Shown: one piece after another, positions 40,343 to 49,031 of the stretch
How positions within the stretch are numbered: position 1 is the first letter of the stretch
Layout: each line of letters starts with the position of its first letter
NCBI RefSeq assembly: GCF_900101875.1
Contig: NZ_FNAI01000003.1
Span: 1 to 64,000, forward strand
Source: Mucilaginibacter pineti
Lineage (GTDB): Bacteria; Bacteroidota; Bacteroidia; Sphingobacteriales; Sphingobacteriaceae
Direction: 5' to 3'
DNA length: 64,000 nt
Position numbers and translations under genes: made by a program
Notes under the pieces: generated by a model
What the model saw: only the letters and a program-made list of their open reading frames with translations
What the model was told of the DNA's origin: nothing
Database searches by the model: none

Positions 40343-42331
40343 TTACTTCACCTTCAAACTATTATTCCCCCTGTTTGCATCGGGCAGGGCATTATCCGGG
40401 TCGATGGTGACGCTTTCAGCTTCCTGGGTGGTGGGGAGCGTGAAGGTGATCCTGGTGTTTTGCAGCCAGGTTTCAACCGGCATATAGCTGCGTTTTTTGG
40501 TGCCGTCTTTAAACTTTACTTCAATGGTGAACGGCATAGGCAGTTTTTCCTTGTTCACAGCGGTAATGCTAATTCCTTGTGAAGCATCTTTACCAGCATA
40601 TTTGGCTTCAATAAGTGCTATATCCGAAATCCAGTTGTTATAGAACCAGCCTTTCCAAAACCAGGAAAGATCCTCACCTGCGCCGTTTTCCATCGAACGG
40701 AAAAAATCATCGGGTTGTGGGTGCTTGTAGGCCCATTTGTTAATGTAATTGCGGAATGCATAGTCGAACCGCTCTTTGCCTAAAATTTGCTCGCGCAATA
40801 AAACCAGCCCAAATGCGGGTTTATAATAGGTTAGGGGATGGCGGTATTTTTCGGCGATGGCATCGGGCGCGGTCATAATAGTAGGCGACGCAGGATCTAA
40901 AATAGAGGGGATGATCTCATCGGCCGGGTTGCCGCCGTTGGGCGCATATTCGCTATCGCGTTTGGGTGCAAATTCGCCTTTGTTAAATGCGTCAGACGCA
41001 TATACGTCAATAAAGGTATTGAAACCTTCATCCATCCAGGCGAAACGGCGCTCGTTTGATCCTACGATCATCGGGAACCAGTTGTGGCCTATTTCATGCG
41101 CGGTAACCCAGTAAAGCACACTGCCTTTATCGGTTATGCCATCAAACACAATACCCGGATATTCCATACCGCCCGCTGTACCGGCCTCGTTAATAGCAAC
41201 GGGATAAGGGTACACAAACCATTTTTCTGAAAAGTATTCTATCGATTTTTTAAGGTATTCGGTAGCGCGCCCCCAGGCATCGTTACCGTAACTTTCTACC
41301 GGGTAAACAGACATGGCCAGCGACTTTTTACCGCCAGGCAGGTTAACCCTCGCCGCATCCCATATATAGGCCTTCGATGCGCCAAAGGCTACATCGCGGG
41401 TGTTAAACATTTTAAAGTGCCAGGTAAGCGTGCCCTTATTTACCGGGCGACTGGTCAGCTCGTTTACCTCGGCCAAATCGCGGATCATAATGGTTTTATC
41501 GCTGTTGCGGGCTGCATCAAGGCGGGCCAGCTGTTTGGCGGTAAGTACTTCTTTAGGGTTCACCAACTCGCCCGAGCCGGCAACTATCATATCCCATGGA
41601 ACGGTAACCTGGTAGTCGAAATCACCATAATCTAAATAAAATTCACCGCTGCCTAAAAATGGCAGGGTATCCCAGCCGCTGGTATCATCATACACGCACA
41701 TACGCGGAAACCATTGCGCAATTTCGTAGATCTTGCCGTTTTTGGTGTCAGAATAGTCGGTACGGTTCCCAAAATCGCCGGGGATGGTGTATTTATATTT
41801 TATTTTAATGCGGATGGTGCCCTTTGCTGCAAGCGCGGTTGGCAGTTGCAACTGCATACGGGCATCGGTAATTATATACTTTACCGGTTTGGCTACGTCA
41901 CCCGTTAAAATGCTTACCGATGCAATCTCGTAACCATTGGTATGTTTTTCGGGTTTAGGCACAACACCAGTTACAAAGTTCGACCGGGCATCTTTTTTAT
42001 AAGTATTCTGGTCCATTTGCAGCCACAGGTATTGCAAAGCATCGGGACTGTTGTTAATGTATTCAATGGTTTCGGCACCGCTAATAGTTTTGCTAACGGT
42101 ATCAAGCGTTACTGCAATCTGGTAGTTAGCACGGTTTTGCCAGTATTTGGGTCCGGGATCGCCGTTGGCACTATGAAATTCATTGCCTTTCTCGCTATAA
42201 AACTGCGGCGAAAAAGCTTCGGCAGGGTTGTAATTAGTAGTAGTGTCGTTAGGGTTGATCTTGTGTTTTTGTGCCTGGGCAGCAAGGGAAAAAACTGCTA
42301 ACAGGGCTAAGCCGGTAAATTTTATTTTCAT
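40343..42331 (-). CDS. Secreted M1-family metallopeptidase
   Basis: 662 residues with a signal peptide ([13 protein letters not shown]). The gluzincin site is complete: [10 protein letters not shown] in place of GAMEN, zinc motif [11 protein letters not shown] and the third ligand Glu 18 residues on in [15 protein letters not shown]3857-free beta saddle precedes it, and the C-terminal part ([20 protein letters not shown]) is beta-rich. Expected to be a periplasmic or surface aminopeptidase. Monocistronic. Confidence 0.96.
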   Translation of the reverse strand: MKIKFTGLALLAVFSLAAQAQKHKINPNDTTTNYNPAEAFSPQFYSEKGNEFHSANGDPGPKYWQNRANYQIAVTLDTVSKTISGAETIEYINNSPDALQYLWLQMDQNTYKKDARSNFVTGVVPKPEKHTNGYEIASVSILTGDVAKPVKYIITDARMQLQLPTALAAKGTIRIKIKYKYTIPGDFGNRTDYSDTKNGKIYEIAQWFPRMCVYDDTSGWDTLPFLGSGEFYLDYGDFDYQVTVPWDMIVAGSGELVNPKEVLTAKQLARLDAARNSDKTIMIRDLAEVNELTSRPVNKGTLTWHFKMFNTRDVAFGASKAYIWDAARVNLPGGKKSLAMSVYPVESYGNDAWGRATEYLKKSIEYFSEKWFVYPYPVAINEAGTAGGMEYPGIVFDGITDKGSVLYWVTAHEIGHNWFPMIVGSNERRFAWMDEGFNTFIDVYASDAFNKGEFAPKRDSEYAPNGGNPADEIIPSILDPASPTIMTAPDAIAEKYRHPLTYYKPAFGLVLLREQILGKERFDYAFRNYINKWAYKHPQPDDFFRSMENGAGEDLSWFWKGWFYNNWISDIALIEAKYAGKDASQGISITAVNKEKLPMPFTIEVKFKDGTKKRSYMPVETWLQNTRITFTLPTTQEAESVTIDPDNALPDANRGNNSLKVK

Positions 42332-42497
42332 GCAGATGCTTTAAGCCACCAATATACAAAGGATGCCGCAAAAAATTTGACCCGACTTAAAAAAGATACA
42401 GAACGAATGGTTGAGTTATAGTGTTAAAAGATTAACAAACTTTAACTTACAAATATGGAAACTATTTGTAAAATGGATCATTGAAATAAATTATATT

Positions 42498-43037
42498 ATG
42501 GCGCATATTAATAAGATGAAAAATAGAAAATTATTTAAGTATAGATATTGCGTGCTTGCAGTTTTTGTGGGATGTTTCTTTTTTTATACGGGATCTGCAA
42601 AAAACAATGTATTTCATAATGAGATGCAGGATTTGCCAAAAGTGGATACTGCTTTTAAGACCATATCCGGAAGAATTACCGGAGCGAATGATACAGCCGG
42701 ATTAATTAACGCCACTGTTTGCATTACGGGAACATCCATTAAAACAACAACCAATAATAAAGGAGAGTTTACTTTTAACGTGCCAATAAATGCACATAGT
42801 CTGGAAATTATTTATTTACCTCACCCAAATGGATATGTACCCATTAATCCCATACTACAGCTAAATTACAACATTACTTTCGGGTACGGAATGCCGGCGA
42901 CAACGACAGACAAAGACGGAACCACTTGGTATTTTAACTTAAATGAACAAACACGTAAGCCAGGTACCAGATTTAATATGGCATCTTATCGCAAAGCCCT
43001 AAAAGAAATAGGAACGCTGGGAGAGTTTAAGGAATAA
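42498..43037 (+). CDS. CarboxypepD_reg-like secreted protein
   Basis: 179 residues from the ATG at 42498; a second ATG at 42516 (MKNRKLFKYRYC) gives a more typical signal peptide, with hydrophobic core VLAVFVGCFFFYTGS. After it is one carboxypeptidase-regulatory-like beta sandwich: KTISGRITGANDTAGLINAT, VCITGTSIKTTTNNKGEFTF and a shortened end. The remaining 60 residues (GTTWYFNLNEQTRKPGTRF) are unassigned. It ends 2 bases before the Lgt-like gene, which suggests a functional link with the cassette downstream. Confidence 0.8.
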   Translation: MAHINKMKNRKLFKYRYCVLAVFVGCFFFYTGSAKNNVFHNEMQDLPKVDTAFKTISGRITGANDTAGLINATVCITGTSIKTTTNNKGEFTFNVPINAHSLEIIYLPHPNGYVPINPILQLNYNITFGYGMPATTTDKDGTTWYFNLNEQTRKPGTRFNMASYRKALKEIGTLGEFKE

Positions 43038-43039
43038 TT

Positions 43040-43810
43040 ATGCACTTCCCTATAAATATACCTATCGGCAAATCGCACATACCGGTGCATTTTATATGCG
43101 AAACCCTGGCCTATTTTTTAGGTTACCGCTATTATGCATGGCTGCGTAAACACCACACCGATAGTATAAGCGAGCATAACCGGCTCATTATATTTATAGG
43201 TGCGGCATTTGGTGCCTTTGTAGGATCGCATGTGGTTGGTGTTCTTGAAAATCCAACTTTGCTCTCGCAGTTCAATATTATGTATTTTATGGGTAACAAA
43301 ACCATAGTTGGCGGTATGCTGGGCGGATTAATTGGGGTGGAATTAACCAAGAAACAAATAGGAGTTACCGTATCCTCAGGCGATATGATGGTTTATCCGC
43401 TTGTAGTGGCTATGGTTATTGGGCGCACCGGTTGCTTTTTGGCTGGGTTGGAGGATGGAACTTATGGCATTGCATCAAATTTACCGTGGGCTATTGATTT
43501 TGGCGATGGTATTCGCAGGCATCCTACCAATTTATATGAGATATTGTTTTGGCTGATACTTTGGATGGTGCTGCAACTGGTAGAAAAACGTTATGAGTTT
43601 ACCAACGGCAGCAGGTTTAAGGTTTTTATGGTGAGTTACCTGTTGTTTAGATTTTTGGATGAGTTTATTAAGCCCGATTATTTTTTCAGTTTCGGTCTTT
43701 CGGTAATTCAATTGGTTTGTATCGCAGGTATTTTGTATTATTATAAAGTATTTTTATATCCACAAAAACTTATAAAACCTCATGCCCGAACGCCCGTATA
43801 TTTATTATGA
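43040..43810 (+). CDS. Lgt-related membrane protein (diacylglyceryl transferase-like)
   Basis: 256 residues with about seven helices in the Lgt fold. Recognisable: HFICETLAYFLGYRYY, NKTIVGGMLGGLIGVELTKK, VIGRTGCFLAGLEDGTYGI and RRHPTNLYEILFWL, LLFRFLDEFIKPD. In the Lgt signature G-R-x-x-N-F-x-N-x-E the Arg is kept but the first Asn is Cys and the second Ala, and Glu comes one residue later; the canonical His-Gly-Gly is IVGG here. So it is an Lgt relative, probably not the housekeeping lipoprotein enzyme. It may use a phospholipid as donor or substrate. The last 29 bases overlap the radical SAM gene, implying translational coupling. Confidence 0.85.
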   Translation: MHFPINIPIGKSHIPVHFICETLAYFLGYRYYAWLRKHHTDSISEHNRLIIFIGAAFGAFVGSHVVGVLENPTLLSQFNIMYFMGNKTIVGGMLGGLIGVELTKKQIGVTVSSGDMMVYPLVVAMVIGRTGCFLAGLEDGTYGIASNLPWAIDFGDGIRRHPTNLYEILFWLILWMVLQLVEKRYEFTNGSRFKVFMVSYLLFRFLDEFIKPDYFFSFGLSVIQLVCIAGILYYYKVFLYPQKLIKPHARTPVYLL

Positions 43811-45179
43811 TTTTACGCTGAGTATCTGTTCAACCTGTTTGCGCCGGGTTGATGCCAAAATAGTTTTTGAGGATGATAAAGTTTACATGCTTAAAAACTG
43901 CCGGCAGCACGGTTTTGAAAAGGTACTTATAGCTACCGATATTGAATATTATAAAAACTGCCGCAACTATGCCAAGCGCAGCGAGATGCCGCTGAAGTTT
44001 AATGCCAAAACCCACTACGGATGCCCTTATGATTGTGGTTTATGTCAGGATCATGAGCAGCATTCATGCCTTACCGTGGTGGAGGTTACAGATAGGTGTA
44101 ATTTGAGTTGCCCTACCTGCTACGCCATGTCATCGCCAAGTTACGGCCGGCACCGTACCCTGCAGGAGATTGAGCAGATGCTGGATGTAATTGTTGAAAA
44201 CGAAGGCAGGCCCGATGTAGTGCAGATAAGTGGGGGCGAACCTACCGTGCATCCGCAATTTTTTGAGATCCTGGACATCGCCAAAACAAAACCTATTAAG
44301 CACCTGATGGTGAACACCAACGGCATACGCATAGCCAAGGACGAAGCATTTGTGAAACGACTGGCCACTTATATGCCCGATTTTGAGATCTACCTGCAAT
44401 TTGACTCCTTTAAAAAAGAAGCGCTGGAACAACTGCGCGGCGAAGATCTGCGAGAAGTAAGGATCAAGGCGCTGGAACATTTAAACAAATACAACCTGTC
44501 TACCACGCTTGTAGTAACCTTGCAAAAGGATTTAAACACCGATGAAATAGGGAGTATTATTGAATATGCACTAAAACAGCCTTGCGTGCGTGGCGTAACT
44601 TTTCAACCCACGCAACAAGCCGGGAGGTTAGAGAATTTTAACGAGAAAACAGACAGGTATACCCTTACCGAGGTGCGTACAGCCATACTGGAACAAACCA
44701 ATATATTTAACAAGAACGATCTGATCCCGGTACCCTGTAACCCTGATGCGCTGGTGATGGCCTATGCACTAAAACTTGGCGACCAGGTATTTCCTTTAAC
44801 CCGGATGATCAACCCAGACGATTTGCTTGACAACTCGCGGAATACTATTGTTTACGAACAGGATGAGGTGCTGAAAGGGCACCTGCTTAATATGTTCAGT
44901 ACGGGTAATTCTGTTGATAAGGCTAAGGAGCATTTGCACAGTATATTGTGTTGCCTGCCAGAAATTGACGCGCCCGAACTGAGTTATGATAACTTATTCA
45001 GGGTGATTATTATGCAATTCATTGATGCGCAAAATTTTGATGTGCGTGCCATTAAAAAATCATGCGTGCATATTGTAAATAAGGATATGCAGATCATCCC
45101 GTTTGAAACCATGAACATTTTTTACCGTGACGATAAGCGGGAGTACCTGGAGCAATTGCGAAATGAAATAATAGTATAA
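43782..45179 (+). CDS. Radical SAM enzyme of the Tes / MJ0619 type
   Basis: 465 residues. Four N-terminal Cys (16, 19 in SICSTCLRR, 40, 60) could form a rubredoxin-like site; Cys81, 85, 88, 96 in CPYDCGLCQDHEQHSC an auxiliary [4Fe-4S] cluster; Cys106/110/113 in CNLSCPTCYA are the SAM-cluster CX3CX2C. Then QISGGEPTVHP, LMVNTNGIRI, FQPTQQAG, VPCNPDALVMAYA and the end FIDAQNFDVRAIKKSCVHIV, IIPFETMNIFYRD. This layout is that of the archaeal tetraether lipid synthase (Tes) and the MJ0619 pterin methylase families. Coupling to an Lgt-like gene favours a lipid substrate; that is inference. Confidence 0.9.
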   Translation: MPERPYIYYDFTLSICSTCLRRVDAKIVFEDDKVYMLKNCRQHGFEKVLIATDIEYYKNCRNYAKRSEMPLKFNAKTHYGCPYDCGLCQDHEQHSCLTVVEVTDRCNLSCPTCYAMSSPSYGRHRTLQEIEQMLDVIVENEGRPDVVQISGGEPTVHPQFFEILDIAKTKPIKHLMVNTNGIRIAKDEAFVKRLATYMPDFEIYLQFDSFKKEALEQLRGEDLREVRIKALEHLNKYNLSTTLVVTLQKDLNTDEIGSIIEYALKQPCVRGVTFQPTQQAGRLENFNEKTDRYTLTEVRTAILEQTNIFNKNDLIPVPCNPDALVMAYALKLGDQVFPLTRMINPDDLLDNSRNTIVYEQDEVLKGHLLNMFSTGNSVDKAKEHLHSILCCLPEIDAPELSYDNLFRVIIMQFIDAQNFDVRAIKKSCVHIVNKDMQIIPFETMNIFYRDDKREYLEQLRNEIIV

Positions 45180-45439
45180 TGGAAGAAGAAAAGAAGCCCA
45201 TACCTAATAAAAATATGCGCATAGTTGGTATAAACCTGGCAGTACTTGCTGGCTATACCATAATTTGCGCGTTAGGCAGCGAGCAATTGCTTGTACTGGA
45301 TATGTACTTGTTTGGGATACACGTTGTGGTGTGCATTTTTGGAGCTATAATATTTCGTAAATGGAGCTGGCTGCTAAGCGCGGTTTTAATACTTGTAATT
45401 GGTTTTTCGACGTGTGTAATGATAGCCACCATGCACTAA
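45179..45439 (+). CDS. Small membrane protein A
   Basis: 86 residues; the ATG overlaps the radical SAM stop (TAATG). A charged N-terminus (MEEEKKPIPNKNMR) is followed by three helices (IVGINLAVLAGYTIICALG, YLFGIHVVVCIFGAIIF, WLLSAVLILVIGFSTCVMI). The end LLSAVLILVIGFSTC is nearly identical in the next gene, so the two are a tandem duplication. No known family; probable small subunit or accessory of the cassette. Confidence 0.83.
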   Translation: MEEEKKPIPNKNMRIVGINLAVLAGYTIICALGSEQLLVLDMYLFGIHVVVCIFGAIIFRKWSWLLSAVLILVIGFSTCVMIATMH

Positions 45440-45442
45440 GTG

Positions 45443-45706
45443 ATGAAGGAAGACGAAAAAGACAAAACGCCGCAAATGATAATAGCAGGCACAAATTTAT
45501 TGGTGCTTATTGCTTATACCATTTACTTTCACACGCAAAAAGATGAGCTTATTATAATTGGCGAAGCATTTTTAATTGTAATTCAAATTATTATATGTTT
45601 GGTTACCGCCATTTTTGTTTATCGTAAGGAGTTTTTGTTGAGTGCCGCACTGGTGTTGCTGATCGGTTTTTCTACCTGTTGGGTTGTTTTTACACAGTAT
45701 AATTAA
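45443..45706 (+). CDS. Small membrane protein B (paralogue of A)
   Basis: 87 residues from ATG 45443 (a GTG one codon earlier directly abuts the previous stop). Charged start MKEDEKDKTPQM and three helices (IIAGTNLLVLIAYTIYF, IIIGEAFLIVIQIIICLVTA, FLLSAALVLLIGFSTCWVV). Shared GxNLxVLxAYTI and LLSAxLxLxIGFSTC show duplication with the preceding gene. Spacing of 3 bases implies one message. Confidence 0.83.
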   Translation: MKEDEKDKTPQMIIAGTNLLVLIAYTIYFHTQKDELIIIGEAFLIVIQIIICLVTAIFVYRKEFLLSAALVLLIGFSTCWVVFTQYN

Positions 45707-45765
45707 ATTTTAATCGGCTTTATGGAAACCTGCCATAACCGGCATCCTAAAGTAAATTATCATTT

Positions 45766-46500
45766 ATGACGCCAGTTAAAAATATAAATATCCCACAGGC
45801 CTGTCACCAGTCGTGGCAACAAATGACGCCTGTTGAGCAAGGCATGCATTGCCAAAGCTGTAGTAAAACCGTTACCGATTTTACCAGTATGAGCAATCAG
45901 CAAGTGATAAACTATCTGGCTAAACAAAGCCATGTTTGCGGCCGGTTTAATGACTATCAGTTAAATAGCATAAACCATCAGCTTAATGTGCAGAGCGTAC
46001 CTGCCGCAGGCGGTTGGAAACGGTTGGTAATGCTCATGGGAGTATTCGGTTCAACAATATTTTATAAAGCCAACGCGCAAACTAAACCCACAACGGAACA
46101 AGCGCCCGGCAATAAACCCGATGCCGGTACAATAACAATGGGTAAAGTGCTTTTGCGTGATACTGCAACCTATAAAACAATAACCGGGCAGGTGGTTGAT
46201 GAATTAAATATGCCGCTGCCGGGTGTTAAAGTAATGGAGCAAAAAGATTTAAAGTGCACAATAGCCGATGCTTATGGTAATTTTAAATTAAGCGTGCCCA
46301 CATCTGCATCGCAGCTTGTATTGACTTTTATAGGTTACGCCACAAAAACGGTTAATATTAATACTAAGGCGGCTGCTGTTTATCAGATAAAACTTGCACC
46401 CCAGGTAATGGGTGAGGTGGTGATTGTGAGGAGGCAGTCATTTGTTAAACGTGTATATTACAGGTATATTAGAAAACCTATTCGCAGTATATTTAATTGA
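45766..46500 (+). CDS. Cys-rich N-domain + TM + CarboxypepD_reg-like protein
   Basis: 244 residues. Residues 5-75 form a small domain with Cys13, Cys29, Cys32 and Cys58 (IPQACHQSWQQMTP, GMHCQSCSKTV, HVCGRFN), probably a zinc ribbon-like site. Residues about 85-105 (RLVMLMGVFGSTIFYKANA) look like an internal signal or anchor ending in AxA. Residues 140-215 are a CarboxypepD_reg-like domain (KTITGQVVDELNMPLPGVKV, GNFKLSVPTSASQLVLTFIG), then a basic tail. So the Cys domain should be cytoplasmic and the beta domain periplasmic. Six bases before its paralogue. Confidence 0.85.
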   Translation: MTPVKNINIPQACHQSWQQMTPVEQGMHCQSCSKTVTDFTSMSNQQVINYLAKQSHVCGRFNDYQLNSINHQLNVQSVPAAGGWKRLVMLMGVFGSTIFYKANAQTKPTTEQAPGNKPDAGTITMGKVLLRDTATYKTITGQVVDELNMPLPGVKVMEQKDLKCTIADAYGNFKLSVPTSASQLVLTFIGYATKTVNINTKAAAVYQIKLAPQVMGEVVIVRRQSFVKRVYYRYIRKPIRSIFN

Positions 46501-46506
46501 TCATAA

Positions 46507-47229
46507 ATGGGTATCAAAAATATTAGTATCCCGCAAGCTTGTCATGAATCGTGGCAAAGTATGGCGCCTGTTGATAAAGGCCGTTATTGCCAAAGCTGCT
46601 GTAAAACCGTAACCGATTTTACGGGTATGAGCAATGCCGAAGTGATAAATTACCTGGCAGATAGAACCAATAGCTGCGGCCGCTTTAGCGATGTGCAACT
46701 GAAAAGCATAAATCATCAGCTTTATATAGAAAACCAGCAACCAGTGAGCCAGTGGAAGAGGTTAGCGCTTTTTGTTGGTGTAATTGGATCATCAGTATAT
46801 TTCAAGGCTGATGCGCAAACCAAACCATCAACAAGCAAGTACCCTGTAACTAAGCAAAATGGTAAGGATAAACCGGCACCCATAACCACGACTCAGTTTT
46901 CTTCAAACAGGATTATCACCGGACGGGTATTTGACGATACACTGGCTGTTGCTGGGGCTACAGTAATGGTGAAAGGTTTAGCTATAAAAACTTCGACAGC
47001 CCTTAATGGGGAATATAAAATAGAGTTGCCTGCCAATGCCGATACATTAACTGTAAGTTTTATTGGCTATGAAACCGCTTATATTGATATAAGCCAGCAA
47101 AGCCAAACAAAGTTTGATGTTAAACTGAAAGAAGACCCGCAGTTAAATGACGTTGTATTAGTTGGTGCTTATCAGGTACGGCAATCGTTTTTTCAACGGA
47201 TGTGGCACTCCATAACACACATTTTTTAG
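46507..47229 (+). CDS. Cys-rich N-domain + TM + CarboxypepD_reg-like protein (paralogue)
   Basis: 240 residues with the same three parts as the preceding protein: Cys12, 28, 31, 32, 57 in IPQACHESWQSMAP, GRYCQSCCKTVTDF, NSCGRFS; a membrane segment WKRLALFVGVIGSSVYFKAD followed by AQTKPS; and a CarboxypepD_reg-like domain (RIITGRVFDDTLAVAGATVM, NGEYKIELPANADTLTVSFI). The tail is basic-aromatic (RQSFFQRMWHSITHIF), as in the paralogue (FVKRVYYRYIRKPI). Last gene of the seven-gene run; it converges on ppx/gppA. Confidence 0.85.
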   Translation: MGIKNISIPQACHESWQSMAPVDKGRYCQSCCKTVTDFTGMSNAEVINYLADRTNSCGRFSDVQLKSINHQLYIENQQPVSQWKRLALFVGVIGSSVYFKADAQTKPSTSKYPVTKQNGKDKPAPITTTQFSSNRIITGRVFDDTLAVAGATVMVKGLAIKTSTALNGEYKIELPANADTLTVSFIGYETAYIDISQQSQTKFDVKLKEDPQLNDVVLVGAYQVRQSFFQRMWHSITHIF

Positions 47230-47248
47230 CTGGAAAACTGTTACCTGC

Positions 47249-48175
47249 TTAATCCAGCATCCCGGCCAATACACCTTCTTTTAACGAGTTGGTACACATC
47301 ATTACGTTGCCGATCTGTAATTTATGCATAATAAACCGCGTAATAAGCGATGCTACCACTATCATATCAACCCTTACTGGTATAATAGCCTTATTACCTG
47401 CCCGTTTCTGATGGGTAGATTGTACGAGTTGATTGGTTAATGTTAGCAGCTCGGTTTCATTAAAGGTATAGCTAACGTTCTTTTTAAGATCAAATTCCTC
47501 GCCTTTTTCAATTTCAATTAACCCGGCGAAAGTTTCAAACGCGCCGGATGAACCTATAAGCACTTCCACTTTGTGGTTTGTAACGGCTTTAAACAGGTCG
47601 CTCAGTTTGTCTTCCAGGTATAAGTTTAAGGCTTGGATAGAGGCTGCTGGGATAGGATCAGTACGATGGAAAAGATCCATAAGGCGGGCCGCGCCAATTT
47701 CAAAGCTCTGTTTATAAATGATATGATCGGCATTGCCTAAAATAAACTCCACACTGCCACCACCGATATCCATTATAAGCGAACTGCCGCCTGATAAACA
47801 GCCGCAAAGCCTTACGCCGTTATAAATAAATTCGGCTTCCTGCGCGCCATCTATAATTTCAATGCTGATGCCTGTTTTGGCTTTTACTTCGTTAATAAAA
47901 TCGTTACCGTTTGACGCGCTTCGCAGGGCAGATGTGGCTATGGCCCGTACTTGTTCAACACCGTTAGCTTCAATCTGCTGCTGAAATTGCAGCATGGTAT
48001 TAATGCCGCGCGCAAAAGCTTCTGGTAAAATGTAACCTTTATTTATGCCCCCTTCGCCAAGCTTTACCGACTCGTGCAGGTGCACAATTTCCTGATAATT
48101 ATGGGCTGTACCACTGGCAATCAACAAATGAAAGGTGTTGGTGCCAAGGTCCATCACGGCAACGCGTTTACTCAT
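47249..48175 (-). CDS. Ppx/GppA-family exopolyphosphatase
   Basis: 308 residues of the ASKHA fold: phosphate 1 loop AVMDLGTNTFHLLIA, RAIATSALRSASNG, phosphate 2 loop LIMDIGGGSVEFIL and GSSGAFETFAGL. Short one-domain Ppx/GppA proteins of this length occur in Bacteroidota and hydrolyse polyphosphate or pppGpp. Monocistronic; which substrate dominates cannot be told. Confidence 0.94.
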   Translation of the reverse strand: MSKRVAVMDLGTNTFHLLIASGTAHNYQEIVHLHESVKLGEGGINKGYILPEAFARGINTMLQFQQQIEANGVEQVRAIATSALRSASNGNDFINEVKAKTGISIEIIDGAQEAEFIYNGVRLCGCLSGGSSLIMDIGGGSVEFILGNADHIIYKQSFEIGAARLMDLFHRTDPIPAASIQALNLYLEDKLSDLFKAVTNHKVEVLIGSSGAFETFAGLIEIEKGEEFDLKKNVSYTFNETELLTLTNQLVQSTHQKRAGNKAIIPVRVDMIVVASLITRFIMHKLQIGNVMMCTNSLKEGVLAGMLD

Positions 48176-48470
48176 GATGCTAAAATAAATATTCGGCCAA
48201 ATTGTTTAGTCGTTTTTGCAGATTATTAAACGCTTACAATGTAATTACAAAATGCGGATGTATTAATGTGTTGTAAACTATACATAATTGTTTTAACGCT
48301 TTCCATATATGCCGGAACGCTTATATGGGATATAATATGAAGTAAAATATTGTTTTTACTTAAAAAACTGGGGAGTGGAGGTGGTATTGATTAACATATG
48401 ATGCCAATCGGTATGGTATTTGTTTAGGTGGGTTTTAATTAATACTTATCCGTTTATCTAAACAAACATT
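48176..48470. other. Intergenic region with two short stems
   Basis: AT-rich spacer between divergent genes. CCATATA (48303-48309) pairs with TATATGG (48322-48328) and AAGTAAAA (48340-48347) with TTTTACTT (48354-48361). No clear promoter match for either gene, and no gene seen. Confidence 0.5.
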
Positions 48471-48953
48471 ATGAAAAAGTTACTATTACTATTTTGTGCC
48501 GCTTCTTTCTTTATTGCAAACAATGCTAATGCACAACGTTCGCGTTCACGCGCTGCCTCATCTGAAACTGAAAACTCTGCGGGTTTAACCGTTGATTTTG
48601 GCGATGGCTCAACATTGGTTGGCCCGGCGCTTAAACACTTTTTTGATAGAAATAATGCCGGTCAGGTTGAACTTTTGTTTGGCAATGGCGGTTCATATCT
48701 TGCCGCTTATTATCAATATAATGCGCCTATTAAAAACTCTGGCGGATTAAATTACTATTTAGGAATTGGTCCGGCCTTGGGTTTTGGTCATGGTAATACC
48801 GATTTTTATATCAGACCGATGGCTGGTTTAGATTATAAAGTAGGCGATACCCCGCTTGATTTGTCGTTTGACTGGCGCCCGGCCTTTTACGTTGGCGATA
48901 ATTCCGATTTTACAGCCGCCCGCTTTGGTTTAGGCTTGCGTTTTTCGTTCTAA
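48471..48953 (+). CDS. Small outer-membrane beta-barrel protein
   Basis: 160 residues. Signal peptide (LLLFCAASFFIANNANA), an Arg/Ser linker, then alternating strands (AGQVELLFGNGGSYLAAYYQ, GLNYYLGIGPALGFG, FYIRPMAGLDYKV, LDLSFDWRPAFYVG) and the C-terminal aromatic signal FGLGLRFSF typical of barrels assembled by BamA. About eight strands, OmpA/OmpX size. Function unknown. Confidence 0.85.
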   Translation: MKKLLLLFCAASFFIANNANAQRSRSRAASSETENSAGLTVDFGDGSTLVGPALKHFFDRNNAGQVELLFGNGGSYLAAYYQYNAPIKNSGGLNYYLGIGPALGFGHGNTDFYIRPMAGLDYKVGDTPLDLSFDWRPAFYVGDNSDFTAARFGLGLRFSF

Positions 48954-48973
48954 ATCATACTTAATAACATATA

Positions 48974-49016
48974 ACAAAGCCGGACTTGTTTTACACAAGT
49001 CCGGCTTTGTTTTTTA
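48974..49016. terminator. Bidirectional hairpin terminator
   Basis: ACAAAGCCGGACTTGT (48974-48989) pairs perfectly with ACAAGTCCGGCTTTGT (48995-49010), followed by six T; between convergent genes. Confidence 0.93.
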
Positions 49017-49031
49017 TAGGCAATAGCAGCA

